Of a stretch of 64,000 nt of DNA, positions 1 through 8,508 are shown one piece after another. A program made the position numbers and the translations under genes. The DNA is from Actinomycetota bacterium. GTDB lineage: Bacteria; Actinomycetota; Actinomycetes; S36-B12. The notes beneath the pieces are model-generated. The model had not been told where the DNA came from. It was given only the letters and a program-made list of their open reading frames with translations, and did no database searches. How positions within the stretch are numbered: position 1 is the stretch's first letter; each line of letters begins with the position of its first letter. Where the stretch lies: the NCBI GenBank assembly GCA_016717115.1, contig JADKGE010000002.1:248001-312000 (forward strand), given 5' to 3'.

Positions 1-1431
1 CGGTCGCACGAACACGAGAACTCCTGACACGAAGACGACGCTGGCTGCAGCGGTCATGAGTGTAGTGAGCCACAGCGGCACCCCCGTGGCGCTGAGCCAC
101 GCGGGATCGATCTTGGGGTCGAAGAGGCCGAAGTCCGTGCCGGCGAAGTACCGATGGGCGTTCGCCCAGTACGCCAGGACCGCAGTTGCCGACAGGCCCA
201 CCGCCAGCACGAGCGCCGGGGTGCGGTTCATCACCAATGGCGCGCCCACGCGCGGGCCGAGGCACAGCACGCCGATCAGGAGGGTTATCAGCGGCAGGAG
301 GTACCGAGGCTGGACCACCTCGCCCACACCGAGGCCCTCCTTCTGGAGGAACAGCAGGGGAATGGCCACGAGAGCGACTGCTGAGAGCGACGCGGCCACG
401 GCCTTGCGCCGCGTCATGACGCTGAGGCCGCAGTAGGCGATCGCCCCTAGCGCCAGCGTGCCGACCACCGCGACGAGCGGCGGCAAGATCGTGTCGTTCC
501 AGCCGAGTGCGCCACCGCCCACCGCCTGCTGGAACAGCACGGGCAGGTAGACGGCATTGGTCAGCAGGAGCCCTGCGCCCCTGGCGGCCGTGCCCATGGT
601 CTCGCTCTCCCCTGCCGGAGTGCCCTGGAGCAGGTAGCTCAGTCCCGCGTAGACCGTCACGGCGGCGACCACAGCAGTGGAAGGCCAGGCCGAGCGCCAC
701 CGTGACGGCCCGGCGAGCACGAGCACGAGTGCCGAGGCCAGCACCACGAACGCCGCCGCGTCGACCCGCGACCCCGCGGCCATCAGCCCGGTCAGCACGG
801 ACGCCGCGGCCACGAGCCAGGTGCGGCGGTTGCGCCAGTCACGTCGGTGCATGAGCGAAAGAGCGAAGGCCCAGTAGAGGGTCAGGCCGACGAGGCTCCA
901 TCCGCTGGGGTTGGTCGACGACACGACGAACAGGCCGAGGGGGATGAAGGTCACGGTCACGGCCAGGAGCGTGGCCCGACGGATCCCCGCCGGTGCCACG
1001 CGGATGAGCAACGCGAGCAGCAGGCTGGCCAGCGCGGCGTTGAACAGGCGCATCATCAGCACGGAGCGCTCGACGTCGGGGCCGACGAAGACGGCCATCG
1101 TCCGGTAGTACAGGCGCGGGTACAGCCCGGCCGTCTCGTTGACCCGGTCGGTGGCGACCATCTCGTCGGGAATCGACTCCACGCATCCGGCAGACACGGC
1201 GGGATCGAACGCGAAGCACTTCTCGGCATTGACCACTGCCGCAGGCACGCTGCGCTGCAGAAGCTGGCCGGGAACCTCCTCGCATCTGCCGGCCTGAGTC
1301 CCGGCCGCGCACCAGATCGACGTCAGGTGGAAGTCGTCGTCCGGCGACGAGCCCGGCGGCGACGTCAGTGCCCATCCCGCGCACATGACGAAGAACGCCA
1401 CAGGGAGCCACGCCCACGACCAGCGCCTCAC
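1..1431 (-). CDS. DUF2142 family polytopic membrane protein (3' end outside window)
   Basis: Reading leftward from a GTG at 1431, the frame is open to the window edge (477 codons seen), so the C-terminus is missing. The start gives a short N-terminal membrane segment followed by an extracytoplasmic stretch with DDDFHLTSIWCA and several cysteines. Many hydrophobic helices follow. This arrangement is characteristic of the DUF2142 membrane proteins found in actinobacterial and streptococcal polysaccharide loci, where a GT-C-like or glycan-assembly role is suspected but unproven. The GTG overlaps the TGA of the upstream glycosyltransferase by four bases (GTGA), so the two are probably translationally coupled and serve the same glycan pathway. 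The exact function is unknown. Confidence 0.8.
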   Translation of the reverse strand, partial: MRRWSWAWLPVAFFVMCAGWALTSPPGSSPDDDFHLTSIWCAAGTQAGRCEEVPGQLLQRSVPAAVVNAEKCFAFDPAVSAGCVESIPDEMVATDRVNETAGLYPRLYYRTMAVFVGPDVERSVLMMRLFNAALASLLLALLIRVAPAGIRRATLLAVTVTFIPLGLFVVSSTNPSGWSLVGLTLYWAFALSLMHRRDWRNRRTWLVAAASVLTGLMAAGSRVDAAAFVVLASALVLVLAGPSRWRSAWPSTAVVAAVTVYAGLSYLLQGTPAGESETMGTAARGAGLLLTNAVYLPVLFQQAVGGGALGWNDTILPPLVAVVGTLALGAIAYCGLSVMTRRKAVAASLSAVALVAIPLLFLQKEGLGVGEVVQPRYLLPLITLLIGVLCLGPRVGAPLVMNRTPALVLAVGLSATAVLAYWANAHRYFAGTDFGLFDPKIDPAWLSATGVPLWLTTLMTAAASVVFVSGVLVFVRP

Positions 1432-2579
1432 GACGACGCGACCGCCCGGGCCACCGAAGCCGCGAACGAGGCCCACGTCGGCACGGCGTCGACGTCCACC
1501 TCGCTCGCCAGCTCGTCGATCTCGGCCGGGTCGCCGTAGCGCACGAAGGCCTCCACCAAGTCGCCGTGGGTCATGGCCGGGACGCGGCGGGCACCATGGC
1601 CGGCCATCAGGTCTCCGGCCGGCTGGACCCCGTCGAAGAGCACGGGAGTGCCGAGGCGGATCGCCTCCAGCACGGGGATGCCGTACCCCTCGGTGCCGAT
1701 CGACAGGAAGGCGCTCGACCCGTGCACGAGGTCGTCGACCTCCGCGTCACTGGCCCCCTGCACCCAGCGGACCGGCACTCCGTCGTCGACTGCCGTCCGG
1801 ATTGCCCGGTTGATCCCCTCGTCGGACGCGGAGGCGTTGCCGATGAACAGCAGGTCCGCGGCCAGGCCCCCTGCGGCCACAGCCTCCCGGAACGCCGCCA
1901 GTATCTCCACCGGTCGCTTTCGGGCCTCCAGTGTGCCCAGACGGGCGAAGACGGGCCGATCCGGTGACATCGGTGCCCGCACGTCGATGTGGTCGCCGCC
2001 CGGATGCGCCACGCTGATGGGCAGGGCCGGATCGCGGCGCAGTCGACGAAGGATGCTGTCGCGGGCGTAGTCGCTGATGCAGACCACGGAATCCGCCGAC
2101 GCCAGGTGCCGGAAGTACTCGCTGACCCACGCGGCGGCACCGGGCTTGAACCGGTAGTTCGCCGGCTCGCTCATCGGCAGGGTGTCGTAGCCGATCATCG
2201 CCGTCGGCACGCACTTGGCGAAGAGCTCGAAGCGCTGCAGGACCGACGGCAGGTACGACACCTCGGGCAGGAGCCAGGCGTCGTAGATCGCGAGCAAGTC
2301 GCCGGCCTTCACTCGCACCGGGTTCAGCGCGGAAATGGCATCGGCCACGACGTAGCGGAGGTCGACGTCCGGCTCACGAGGCAGGAATGCCAGACCGATG
2401 AGGTCGGCGGCCTGCTGCGATGAGAGCAGGCCGTACTGCTCCCCGACGGGAACGACGAAGTCGGACTGCACATCTCCCCGCGGCCACTCCCTCGCGAGGT
2501 ACTGCAGCACCCGCTGGATGCCCGACCCGTACGGATCGCGCACGAACTGCTCGATGTCGATGCCGACGTAGGTCACCAC
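1428..2579 (-). CDS. Glycosyltransferase, family 4-like (GT-B fold)
   Basis: A 383-residue cytoplasmic protein with the two-domain GT-B layout. The N-terminal half has the DPYGSGIQRVLQYLAREWP motif seen in group 1 transferases that begin with a '(S/T)GIQRV' segment. The C-terminal half carries RLGTLEARKRP and, near the end, a GTEGYGIPVLEA motif containing the conserved E-x7-E type nucleotide-sugar binding segment. It probably transfers a sugar from an NDP donor to the growing glycan. Two GTG codons stand in tandem at the start; the first is used here. It overlaps the DUF2142 gene by four bases and follows the AAA ATPase gene by 30 bases. Donor and acceptor cannot be told from sequence. Confidence 0.85.
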   Translation of the reverse strand: MVTYVGIDIEQFVRDPYGSGIQRVLQYLAREWPRGDVQSDFVVPVGEQYGLLSSQQAADLIGLAFLPREPDVDLRYVVADAISALNPVRVKAGDLLAIYDAWLLPEVSYLPSVLQRFELFAKCVPTAMIGYDTLPMSEPANYRFKPGAAAWVSEYFRHLASADSVVCISDYARDSILRRLRRDPALPISVAHPGGDHIDVRAPMSPDRPVFARLGTLEARKRPVEILAAFREAVAAGGLAADLLFIGNASASDEGINRAIRTAVDDGVPVRWVQGASDAEVDDLVHGSSAFLSIGTEGYGIPVLEAIRLGTPVLFDGVQPAGDLMAGHGARRVPAMTHGDLVEAFVRYGDPAEIDELASEVDVDAVPTWASFAASVARAVASS

Positions 2580-2609
2580 GAGCCCCCCATCACGTCGTCC
2601 ATGCCCCGA

Positions 2610-3791
2610 TCACGCGCTCTGCTTGAGGATGAACGAACTCATCCCCGGGACCGTGAATGCAAGCAGACCGCGCTCTGGAGCGTAGAGCAGACCCTTCTTG
2701 ATGAGCTCCGTACGTGCCACGGACAGGTCCTGGACGCGATTGCGGTTGAGCGGTCCGACGAGATCGGCCACGGCCACTGGCCGCTCGCCCGCCAGGTCGG
2801 CCATCGCGCGAAGGAGGGCTCTTTGTGCCACGGTGGCCCGTTCCCATCGCGACCGGTAGAGCCCGTCGTCGACCTCCCGGCGGGCGAACTCGCCGCCGAG
2901 GACGACATCGTCGACATGGATGCGAGGCCCTGGGGCGACGTCCCACACGTGCTTGCCCACGGCCTGGAGGAAGTACGGATACCCGGCCGCGACGTCCAGC
3001 GCCATCAGCAACGCGGCCGGATCCCAGTCGACCCCTCGTAGGGACGTCGGGCCGGTCAGCGCCGCCTGCGCGTCGGCACCGTCGAGCAGACCGATCGCCC
3101 GGTACTCGTAGAGGCGCTCCGCGTAGCTCGTAGCCTCCGCGAGCTGCGCGGGAAGCGACGGCAGGCCGGCGCCGACGAGGACGACGGGCAGGGGCGCCTG
3201 GCCCTGCCCGATCGCATGGACCGCGGTGTTGATGGCCGTGAGATCGGCTGCCGAAGCCTCCTGCAACTCGTCCACAAGGATCAAGGTGCCGATGCCGAGC
3301 TCTCGCGACGTCTCTCCCAGCACGGTGAACAAGGCGGCCAGGTCCTCGGCGAACCGGCCGGAGTCGGCCCCCGGGATGGGCGCGATATCGACGTCGACGG
3401 AGAAGGCGCCCGATGCCGGATCGACCTTCAGGGAGAACGCCTTGAACATGCCCAGCAGCCGACGGAGGCGGGGCGCTGGGTGCCGACCGGTGGCCGTGCG
3501 CAGCGAGCGCAGCAATTCGGACGTGAGCGCGACGGACAGTGGCGTGCCGGCGGTCGCCTCGAGCTTGGCGGTGATCCAGCCCCTCGAGCCCACCTGGACG
3601 AGCAGTTCGTTCAGCAGGACGGTCTTGCCGACGCCGCGCAGTCCGTGCAGCACCCACGACCGGTCGCCTTCGCCCAGTTCCTCCGCGCGACGGCGCAGCA
3701 CGTCGAACGCGTCGAGGACCGGGCCTCGGCCGGCGAGCAGGGGTGGACGACGTCCCGCTCCGGGGCGGAAGGGGTTCGCCACCGGGTCCAT
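2610..3791 (-). CDS. AAA family ATPase, ORC/STAND-like
   Basis: A 393-residue soluble ATPase. The P-loop GLRGVGKT lies at residues 50-57 and the Walker B segment LILVDE at about 170-175, followed by helices resembling the lid of Orc1/Cdc6-like AAA proteins. The C-terminal 120 residues look like a winged-helix region (helices around ATVAQRALLRAMADLAG). Proteins of this type occur widely in actinobacteria as uncharacterised 'ATP-binding proteins'. It lies between two glycosyltransferase genes but has no obvious glycan role. The 48-base gap upstream is AT-rich for this genome, so it may have its own promoter. It could be a regulator, a chaperone-like ATPase or a defence protein; I cannot decide. 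Confidence 0.8.
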   Translation of the reverse strand: MDPVANPFRPGAGRRPPLLAGRGPVLDAFDVLRRRAEELGEGDRSWVLHGLRGVGKTVLLNELLVQVGSRGWITAKLEATAGTPLSVALTSELLRSLRTATGRHPAPRLRRLLGMFKAFSLKVDPASGAFSVDVDIAPIPGADSGRFAEDLAALFTVLGETSRELGIGTLILVDELQEASAADLTAINTAVHAIGQGQAPLPVVLVGAGLPSLPAQLAEATSYAERLYEYRAIGLLDGADAQAALTGPTSLRGVDWDPAALLMALDVAAGYPYFLQAVGKHVWDVAPGPRIHVDDVVLGGEFARREVDDGLYRSRWERATVAQRALLRAMADLAGERPVAVADLVGPLNRNRVQDLSVARTELIKKGLLYAPERGLLAFTVPGMSSFILKQSA

Positions 3792-3839
3792 GTATCAGAG
3801 CGTATCTTGCCGTCTAACGAATAGCCATATACGAACAGA
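3792..3839 (-). promoter_or_regulatory. AT-rich gap upstream of the AAA ATPase gene, possible promoter
   Basis: These 48 bases are clearly poorer in GC than the surrounding DNA and contain TATATGG, TATTCG and GATACG stretches on the minus strand. Almost all other gaps in this gene run are under 35 bases or are overlaps. A separate promoter for the ATPase gene is therefore plausible, but no clean -35/-10 pair with proper spacing is visible. Confidence 0.3.
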
Positions 3840-6800
3840 TCAACCCTGATACGGCCGTGCGGCCTCGTCGAGGAGGCCGAGGAGGCGCTCCGCGTAGCGG
3901 CGCGGCGACTTCCGGTCGAGGTACTCACGTCGCATCTGCTCGCGGGCGTGGTGCGGGATGGGATCGGCCAGGCGCCGCTCGATCGCTTCGGCCACCACCA
4001 CCGGGCTCACGTCGTCGGGCAGCCGGTCCACGTAGCCGGGCGTGTCGACGTCGACGGCGAGGCCGTTGCTCGCGATGCTCGTCGTCCCGTAGGCGGCCAG
4101 GTCGCTGAGCGGACCACTGACGCCCAACAGGGGGCTGATCCGCAGTTGCAGGCCGAGGTCGACCGCGAGCAGGTAGTCGCGGAACTCCTCGTCACTGAGG
4201 AACCCCGTGATCGTGAAGTTCGCGATGCCCGCCTCGCGCGCTCGCCCGCTCAGGACCTCGGCCTCCTCGCCGCTCGCCGCGCCCGCAAGGTGCAGGGAGA
4301 CCCGATGACCCCACTGGCTCAGCCAGGCCGCCGACTCGATGACGACGTCGGTCATCTTCGTGCGGACGTCGACGAAGCCGAACGAGGCGATGTGCACCGT
4401 GCCGGCGAAGCGTCCCTCGTCGAAGCCGAGGCGTGCGCGGGCGTCGCGGCGCATCTGCTCCGTCACGGTGCCGTGGGGAGCGCGCTGGTTGGCGAACGGC
4501 AGGAGGCGAGGGGCAACTCCGGTCTCGGCCTCGATGCGCGCGGCCGCGCTCGGTGCGTGCATGACGAGCATCCGCGCACGGCGCGCGATCTCCCAGAAGC
4601 CCGCGTTCTCAAGCAGCCGCATGTCGTCGATCTGCTCGTCGAGCGGCGGCGACAAGTGGCTGCGCCCCGTGCCGCGGAGCATGACCTGCTCAACCCCACC
4701 CCTGCCCCGCATGGCCATGTACAGCTCGACCATGCGGGTGTCGTGCGACACCACGACGGGCTCGAGCCGATCCATGACCTCGAGGAACGGCACGTGGAAG
4801 TGGCTGTTGCCCAACACGGTGACGAAGACGTCGTGGCTGCTGCCGCGCTCGATGATCTCGTTGATGCTGGCGGCCTTGATCCGCACATCGGGCGGAGTCG
4901 TACCGGGCACGTCGGCGTCCGGCGTCGTGTAGACGGTGACGTCGCACAGCCGGGCGAGCTCGATGGTGGTCGTCGTCGAGAAGTCCGCCACCCCGGAGCG
5001 CTGCGGCACCCACGGAGTACCGAAGCCGACATCCAGCGAGCGGCCGGAGACATGCACGGCTGCCGGGGGGAGCGCGACTGCCGCCGACTTCACCGCATCG
5101 GCCGCCTTCTTGCCGATGACGGCCTCGAGCGTCGCGTGCTGGTGCCGCGAAAGAGCCCTCATCTGGCGAGCCTGCGTGGCCGCACGGCCCGCATGCTTGC
5201 GGATGGCCTTCTCCAGGCTGCGCGGGCTCCCAGGATCGGCCAGATAGGAGCCTGCGCCGATGAGTTCACGGTGGGCGGGGATGTCGGATGCCACGACGGG
5301 GGTGCCGGCCCGCAACGCCTCGATGACCGGCAGCGACAGTCCCTCGTCGAACGAGGCCACCACCACAAGGCTGGCGCTGGCGAGCAGCGCGTGCATCTCC
5401 TCGTCGCTCAACCGCCCCGTCGTGCGCGCCTCGCCGGGACGCATCGCAGCGGCGATCGACCAGTGGTGCACCCGGGTCTCGTGGCCCGCCATCCCGATGA
5501 CGACGACGTCACGCACGTCGTCGACCCCTGCGGTGGCCGCGCCGATGGCGGCGAGGGCGCCGAAGGTGTTCTTGCGCGGCTCGTCGCCGGTCATCACGAC
5601 GATCGGCCCTGTGCCATTCGCGGGTCCCGTCACCTCCCCCGGAGGCAGGACGTCACGCGGCCACGCGACGACGGTCCCCTCGGTCTGGCGGCCGAGGAAC
5701 TCCCCGAGCTCGCGCCCGGCCAGGTGCGAGATGCAGACGAAATCGTCATACAGCCTGAGCGAGTCCAGGGCCGCTGCGTACTCCGCACGGGCCGCGACGT
5801 GGCGCAGGTAGATGGTCGGGTAGTGCATGGGGATGAAGTCGAAGACCACCGCGATCTTGCGAGCGTTGCTGTGCAGCAGGGGGATGAGCGGCTCGGCAGT
5901 CGCCGTCATGGGCGAGGGCTGCACGAGCACGCTGAAGGTGGGCAGCAGACGCTCGTCGACGCGGGTGATCTGCTCACAGTCTCCGGCGAGGTCGTAGGGC
6001 AGCTCCTCCAGGCCGCGATCGACGAGCAGGACGAGTCGCTGGTCGCCGATGGCATCGCGTGCACCCACGAGTGCGGCCTTCGCGAAGCGACCGATGCCGC
6101 GGTTGCCGAACGCCGCTGTCTGAAGGCACCTGGCGTCGAAGAGCACCCGGTTGCCGCCGGCCCACCGTGGCCCCGCCGGCCGATCGGCGAGGGCGATGCG
6201 CAGCCTCAGCGCCGCGAGGGTGCGGCCCACCTCGTCTCCGTGGTTGTCGGTGCGCCGATCGAGGAGGGCGTCGGTGTCGTAGGGGCCGGCGTCGATCCAG
6301 GCCCGGGCGGCTCGAGCATCGGCCTCGGTGAACGACAGTAGGTCGAATCCGGACTCTGGTGCGGGTGGCAGGCCGTCGGGAGTGATCCACCCGACCACGT
6401 CGGGCGGTGGCGACCCGAGGTACGCCGCATCCGTGAGGTGGCCCATGTTCGCCGTGACGTGCCGGAGGTGGCGTCGGCGCACGAGCGAGCGCTCCACCGG
6501 CTCCGGAACGCGGTCCCGCAGGGATCGCGCTGTGCGCAGGCCTGCCTTGCCGACCTTGGCGACCTTGCGCGAGTACTTCCATGAGCGCGAGCCCTCGACC
6601 GTGATCAGCGCCGTGCGCAGCTCGTCGATCTGCTTCTCGTACTCCGACGTCGGCACCTCGCCCCGGATGTCATTGAGGATGAGCTCGCGCTGCCAGGCGC
6701 GGCGCACGTCGGCCCGATCGGCCCGGCGCTGGGTGACGGCGGCGTCGCTGATCACCCAGCCATGCTCGCCCGCGTCTATCGCGTTGAAGGGAACGGCTAC

Positions 6801-7529
6801 CGCGCCGCCCAGCTCGGCATGCTCGTCGGCGACGTACCAGCGATTGACCCCGTCGAAGGCGACGAAGGCGTAGGCGTGGCCCGTGATGCGGGGCTCCCAC
6901 TCCTCGTGGCTCGGCGTCGTGGTGCCTGGCAGTACGGCCTCGATGCACAACACCCAGGGGCGGTGTCGAGTCAACGAAAGACCTTGCAGGACAACGGATT
7001 CCGCCCCCTCGACGTCGATGGACATGAAGTGGATGTCACCGACGCCGTTGTCGTCGAGGATGGTGTCGAGGGCCTCCGTGCGCACCACGACGGCCTCGAC
7101 ATCGAAGCCACGCGCCCGCGCCGCCTGAGCCTCGCCCTCGTCGAGAGTGCCGAGCCCGGTGCCGGGAACTCGGTAGAACGTCAGCTCGCCCGTGCCGGCC
7201 GCGGCCGCCAGTTGCACGACGGTGTCGGAGGGACGATGCACGCGAAGCTCGGCGGCGAGGACGGGATCGGCCTCGATGAGCAGTCCGCGCCAGCCAAGGG
7301 AGTGCAGGCTAGCGGTGATAGAAAGATGCAGCGGCTCGTTGGCCCCCACATCAACATACGTCCACCCCGCCCCCCCGGGAGACCCCGGAGACCCCTGTCG
7401 AGTGGTGAGTTGTCGGGGTCCGGAGGACCCTCCGGACCCCGACAACTCACCACTCGACAGGGGGTGGAAGGCGCGCCAGACGCGGATGTCTTCGGCGTTC
7501 TGCGCGTAGCTCACCTTCCGGTCGGTCAC
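3840..7529 (-). CDS. FkbM methyltransferase fused to two family 4 glycosyltransferase domains
   Basis: A 1229-residue cytoplasmic protein. Residues 1-270 form an FkbM-type SAM methyltransferase (SYAQNAEDIRVWRAF, then YVDVGAN and SIDVEGAE). Residues about 430-840 and 860-1229 are two GT-B glycosyltransferase domains; the first has GDEPRKNTFGAL and SFDEGLSLPVIEAL motifs. A linker near residue 300 has the short GSRSWKYSRKV motif seen at the ends of neighbouring transferases. The GTG at 7529 is preferred over one at 7541 because it overlaps the upstream TGA by four bases, the habit of this locus. Residues 23-46 are encoded entirely by a perfect 72-base palindrome, in phase, between the first helix and the SAM-binding strand. 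The protein probably adds two sugars and O-methylates the glycan. Confidence 0.85.
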   Translation of the reverse strand: MTDRKVSYAQNAEDIRVWRAFHPLSSGELSGSGGSSGPRQLTTRQGSPGSPGGAGWTYVDVGANEPLHLSITASLHSLGWRGLLIEADPVLAAELRVHRPSDTVVQLAAAAGTGELTFYRVPGTGLGTLDEGEAQAARARGFDVEAVVVRTEALDTILDDNGVGDIHFMSIDVEGAESVVLQGLSLTRHRPWVLCIEAVLPGTTTPSHEEWEPRITGHAYAFVAFDGVNRWYVADEHAELGGAVAVPFNAIDAGEHGWVISDAAVTQRRADRADVRRAWQRELILNDIRGEVPTSEYEKQIDELRTALITVEGSRSWKYSRKVAKVGKAGLRTARSLRDRVPEPVERSLVRRRHLRHVTANMGHLTDAAYLGSPPPDVVGWITPDGLPPAPESGFDLLSFTEADARAARAWIDAGPYDTDALLDRRTDNHGDEVGRTLAALRLRIALADRPAGPRWAGGNRVLFDARCLQTAAFGNRGIGRFAKAALVGARDAIGDQRLVLLVDRGLEELPYDLAGDCEQITRVDERLLPTFSVLVQPSPMTATAEPLIPLLHSNARKIAVVFDFIPMHYPTIYLRHVAARAEYAAALDSLRLYDDFVCISHLAGRELGEFLGRQTEGTVVAWPRDVLPPGEVTGPANGTGPIVVMTGDEPRKNTFGALAAIGAATAGVDDVRDVVVIGMAGHETRVHHWSIAAAMRPGEARTTGRLSDEEMHALLASASLVVVASFDEGLSLPVIEALRAGTPVVASDIPAHRELIGAGSYLADPGSPRSLEKAIRKHAGRAATQARQMRALSRHQHATLEAVIGKKAADAVKSAAVALPPAAVHVSGRSLDVGFGTPWVPQRSGVADFSTTTTIELARLCDVTVYTTPDADVPGTTPPDVRIKAASINEIIERGSSHDVFVTVLGNSHFHVPFLEVMDRLEPVVVSHDTRMVELYMAMRGRGGVEQVMLRGTGRSHLSPPLDEQIDDMRLLENAGFWEIARRARMLVMHAPSAAARIEAETGVAPRLLPFANQRAPHGTVTEQMRRDARARLGFDEGRFAGTVHIASFGFVDVRTKMTDVVIESAAWLSQWGHRVSLHLAGAASGEEAEVLSGRAREAGIANFTITGFLSDEEFRDYLLAVDLGLQLRISPLLGVSGPLSDLAAYGTTSIASNGLAVDVDTPGYVDRLPDDVSPVVVAEAIERRLADPIPHHAREQMRREYLDRKSPRRYAERLLGLLDEAARPYQG
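7392..7463. repeat. Perfect 72-base palindrome inside a coding region
   Basis: The arms 7392-7426 and 7429-7463 are exact reverse complements (35 bases each) separated by the two bases AC. The outer ends read CCCCTGTCGAGTGGTGAG. The element is exactly 24 codons long and occupies codons 23-46 of the FkbM fusion gene in phase, with no stop. It encodes a Gly/Ser-rich insert. I see no target-site duplication in the flanks. The end sequence resembles the inverted repeat at 41888-41967, which suggests a small family of palindromic elements in this genome. Confidence 0.9.
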
Positions 7530-8500
7530 GGGATCTGCCACAGGGCGCTCGGATCCGTCAGCAGCTTCATGTCATGCCTCACCATGATCGCCGCCATGTC
7601 GTCGAAGTCGACCGTGTGCCGCCACCCGAGCTCCACGTAGGCCGCTCGGCTGTCGCCCACCAGCATGTTCGTGTCGTTCTCCCGCTTGCGGTCGCTCATG
7701 CTGACGACATGCGGCTGCCAGTCGTGGATACCGGCGGCGCGGAAGGCCTTGCCGAGGAAGAAGGACAGGCGATGAGAGATTCCCGTGGCGAGCACGTAGT
7801 CGTGGGGAACGTCCGCACGGAGCATGAGCCGCATCCCGCGCACGTAGTCGGGCGCCCAGCCCCAGTCACGGGCCACCTCGACGTCGCCGAGCTCGATCGT
7901 GTCCTGCAGGCCGGCCGCGATGCGGGCCACGCCCATGCTGATGCGCCGTGTGACGAAGTTCTCGCCGCGCAGCGGCGACTCATGGTTGTAGAGGATCCCG
8001 CAGACAGCGAAGGCACGGCGTTCCGCTCGAGCGCGATTGACGAGCTCCATCGCGTCGGCTTTCGACACGGCATACGGCGTGTTCGGCACGCGTCGGCTGC
8101 GTTCCGTCTGGGGAATGGCGTCGGTGCCCTCGAAGATCGATGCCGACGACGCCTGGAACAGGCGCGTGCGGGGCAGGTGCGTCATCGCGTCGAGAAGAGT
8201 TGCGACGGCGTCGACGTTGATCCTTCGCACCTCGACCTGATGATCCCACGACTCGCCGGGTGCGGTGAACCCGCCGAGGTTGTAGATCTCGTCGGGAGCC
8301 ACGTCGAGCACCTGAGCGCGCAGGTCATCGACGTCGCCCAGGTCGCACTCAAGAACCGAGATGGCCGGCACGTATCGACGCAGCAGCGATGTGTCGGTAC
8401 CCGGCTTCACCAGGCCGACGACGTCGGCCCCCTCGCGGGCAAGCTGCGTCGCAAGGATCGTGCCGTCCTGGCCCGCGGCTCCGGTGACGAGGGCGCGCAC
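7526..8500 (-). CDS. GDP-mannose 4,6-dehydratase/GDP-6-deoxy-hexulose reductase-like SDR
   Basis: A 324-residue extended short-chain dehydrogenase. It begins with the NAD(P)-binding motif GAAGQDG and has the catalytic Y-x3-K as TPYAVSKAD at about residues 145-150. It is clearly a paralogue of the adjacent gmd product (ESPLRGENFVTRRIS compared with ESPRRGETFVTRKIT). The SSASIF-type segment and its position after gmd fit a reductase that converts GDP-4-keto-6-deoxymannose to GDP-D-rhamnose (Rmd), or a second dehydratase. The GTG start at 8500 lies eight bases after the gmd stop, and its own stop overlaps the next GTG by four bases. The exact reaction is inferred, not shown. Confidence 0.8.
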   Translation of the reverse strand: MRALVTGAAGQDGTILATQLAREGADVVGLVKPGTDTSLLRRYVPAISVLECDLGDVDDLRAQVLDVAPDEIYNLGGFTAPGESWDHQVEVRRINVDAVATLLDAMTHLPRTRLFQASSASIFEGTDAIPQTERSRRVPNTPYAVSKADAMELVNRARAERRAFAVCGILYNHESPLRGENFVTRRISMGVARIAAGLQDTIELGDVEVARDWGWAPDYVRGMRLMLRADVPHDYVLATGISHRLSFFLGKAFRAAGIHDWQPHVVSMSDRKRENDTNMLVGDSRAAYVELGWRHTVDFDDMAAIMVRHDMKLLTDPSALWQIP

Positions 8501-8508
8501 GGCTCGGC

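Noticed and set aside
3948..6341. Long plus-strand open frame (about 797 codons) opposite the FkbM fusion gene
   Set aside because: It is antisense to a gene with clear domain motifs, is rich in Arg, Asp and His as expected for GC-rich shadow frames, and has no recognisable motif or ribosome site.
7392..7463. Transposon or IS end at the palindrome
   Set aside because: No transposase gene, no target-site duplication in the flanking bases, and the element is only 72 bases. It is kept as a palindromic repeat of unknown origin.
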